29,586 nucleotides of DNA from Ectocarpus siliculosus (Eukaryota; Sar; Phaeophyceae; Ectocarpales; Ectocarpaceae), in assembly GCA_000310025.1 (NCBI GenBank), contig FN649748.1, positions 2,254,658 to 2,284,243 on the forward strand, given 5' to 3'. The notes below the pieces were generated by a model. It was not told the origin of the DNA, did not search any database, and worked only from the letters and a program-made list of their open reading frames with translations. Made by a program: the position numbers and the translations under genes. Shown here one piece after another: positions 28,870 through 29,586 of the stretch; the first letter of the stretch is position 1; each line of letters begins with the position of its first letter.

Positions 28870-29586
28870 TATTCTATGCGTCTGTGCGACGGATGTCACC
28901 TCAGAATGTCTACTGAGTACTTACATAGCAGATGTGACGTGTCAGGTGACCTCGCTCTCATTGCACCTCTCTCACTCTCGACCTCTATACTTAGCTTTTA
29001 GCTTCAGTCCCTTTCCGCGATGTCCCTCCCTATTAGAGCGTGGTTTTACATGCTACCCACATTGCATCACGAATAACATGCTAGCAGCGCAGAACCTGGA
29101 GACAGTCTCGCGTCCCTCACATTTAGAAAAATAAAAACAACAGTCGGAAAAGTGCTTTGTCTTGGCAAGACATCGTCGCCTTCTCACAACTACGTACGAT
29201 CTCGGTACTACTGATGTGTTGTTGAAGGCGAGTTTTTTTCAATGTGCCCTTGTGAAAATCGCGACAACAAATGTAATACATACGTAAATTAATCGTCACG
29301 TTCGACTACTGTGGGTGTGTGGGTGTATCTCGAACGGGTAGTTTTTCTGTGTGTGTATTTATGTTTCCTACTAAAGTGCACGACTGCTTGCTGTACAGCA
29401 GCATACATGTCACTGCCCTCCCGAGTAGACCACTTGCACCCGCCGCACCAAAAAAATTGCTCTGGGCGGAGGGGGGGTTCTGTGAGGGATATTTTAAAAA
29501 ATCATCACTTTTCGCCCCGGCATCGAATTTCCATAAAACAAATTGCGTTGGATAGCTGACGCGAAGTTTTCATAGCGATTTTTTGT
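28870..29586. other. No gene seen
   Basis: Short open frames only, no domains. CTGTACAGCAGCATACATGT at about 29390 resembles CTACAGCAGTATACATGT at 15957, a weak dispersed similarity. Nothing else is supported. Confidence 0.4.

Noticed and set aside
1-29586. CRISPR array, prokaryotic operon, rRNA or integrated viral genes
   Set aside because: No regularly spaced repeats with unique spacers, no Shine-Dalgarno-linked gene series, no rRNA sequence and no recognisable viral gene was seen.

Overview
This is eukaryotic nuclear DNA. The coding segments are short exons joined by GT-AG introns of roughly 0.4-1 kb (one intron appears to be GC-AG). Third codon positions are GC-rich and homopolymeric Ala/Gln/Ser tracts are common. 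Together with an SPX-domain gene, a FIT-like membrane protein gene and PIF/Harbinger and MULE transposons, this points to a stramenopile, most likely a brown alga of the Ectocarpus type. That identification is inference; no rRNA or organelle marker is present.

Layout. 1-4890 is gene-poor. It holds a possible low-complexity exon, a five-copy 16-bp tandem repeat, a MITE with perfect 29-bp terminal inverted repeats, and a tRNA-like (SINE-like) unit. 4891-8016 (minus) is a four-exon multi-pass membrane protein with the two histidine motifs of the FIT/Scs3 acyl-CoA diphosphatase family; its 5' end is not found. 9679-12724 (plus) is a multi-exon gene for a Gln/His-rich, acidic, then Lys/Arg/Glu-rich protein of unknown function, with a small MITE in its first intron. 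14096-16671 (minus) is a spliced PIF/Harbinger transposase with its DDE residues present but one apparent frameshift near the C-terminus. A three-copy 42-bp minisatellite sits in its first intron. 17100-17905 contains an inverted duplication and a near-perfect 30-bp palindrome.

18259-24313 is the clearest system here: a complete 6,055-bp Mutator-like element. It has terminal inverted repeats of about 120 bp, exact 9-bp target-site duplications (GTTGCAGAG), and a transposase on the minus strand with at least five exons, covering the MULE catalytic region and a C-terminal SWIM zinc finger. A TATA box at the inner edge of the right TIR is placed to drive it. The element lies about 580 bp upstream of the start codon of an SPX-domain gene (24893-26804, plus), whose 3' exons run beyond what can be recognised. 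The right end (27070-28870) is filled with short inverted-repeat elements sharing the core ACAAGATAACAC and with a LINE-like reverse-transcriptase C-terminal fragment.

Apparent one-base frame changes occur in the exons of both host genes, three of them at A-runs. They suggest homopolymer errors in a draft assembly, or decay.
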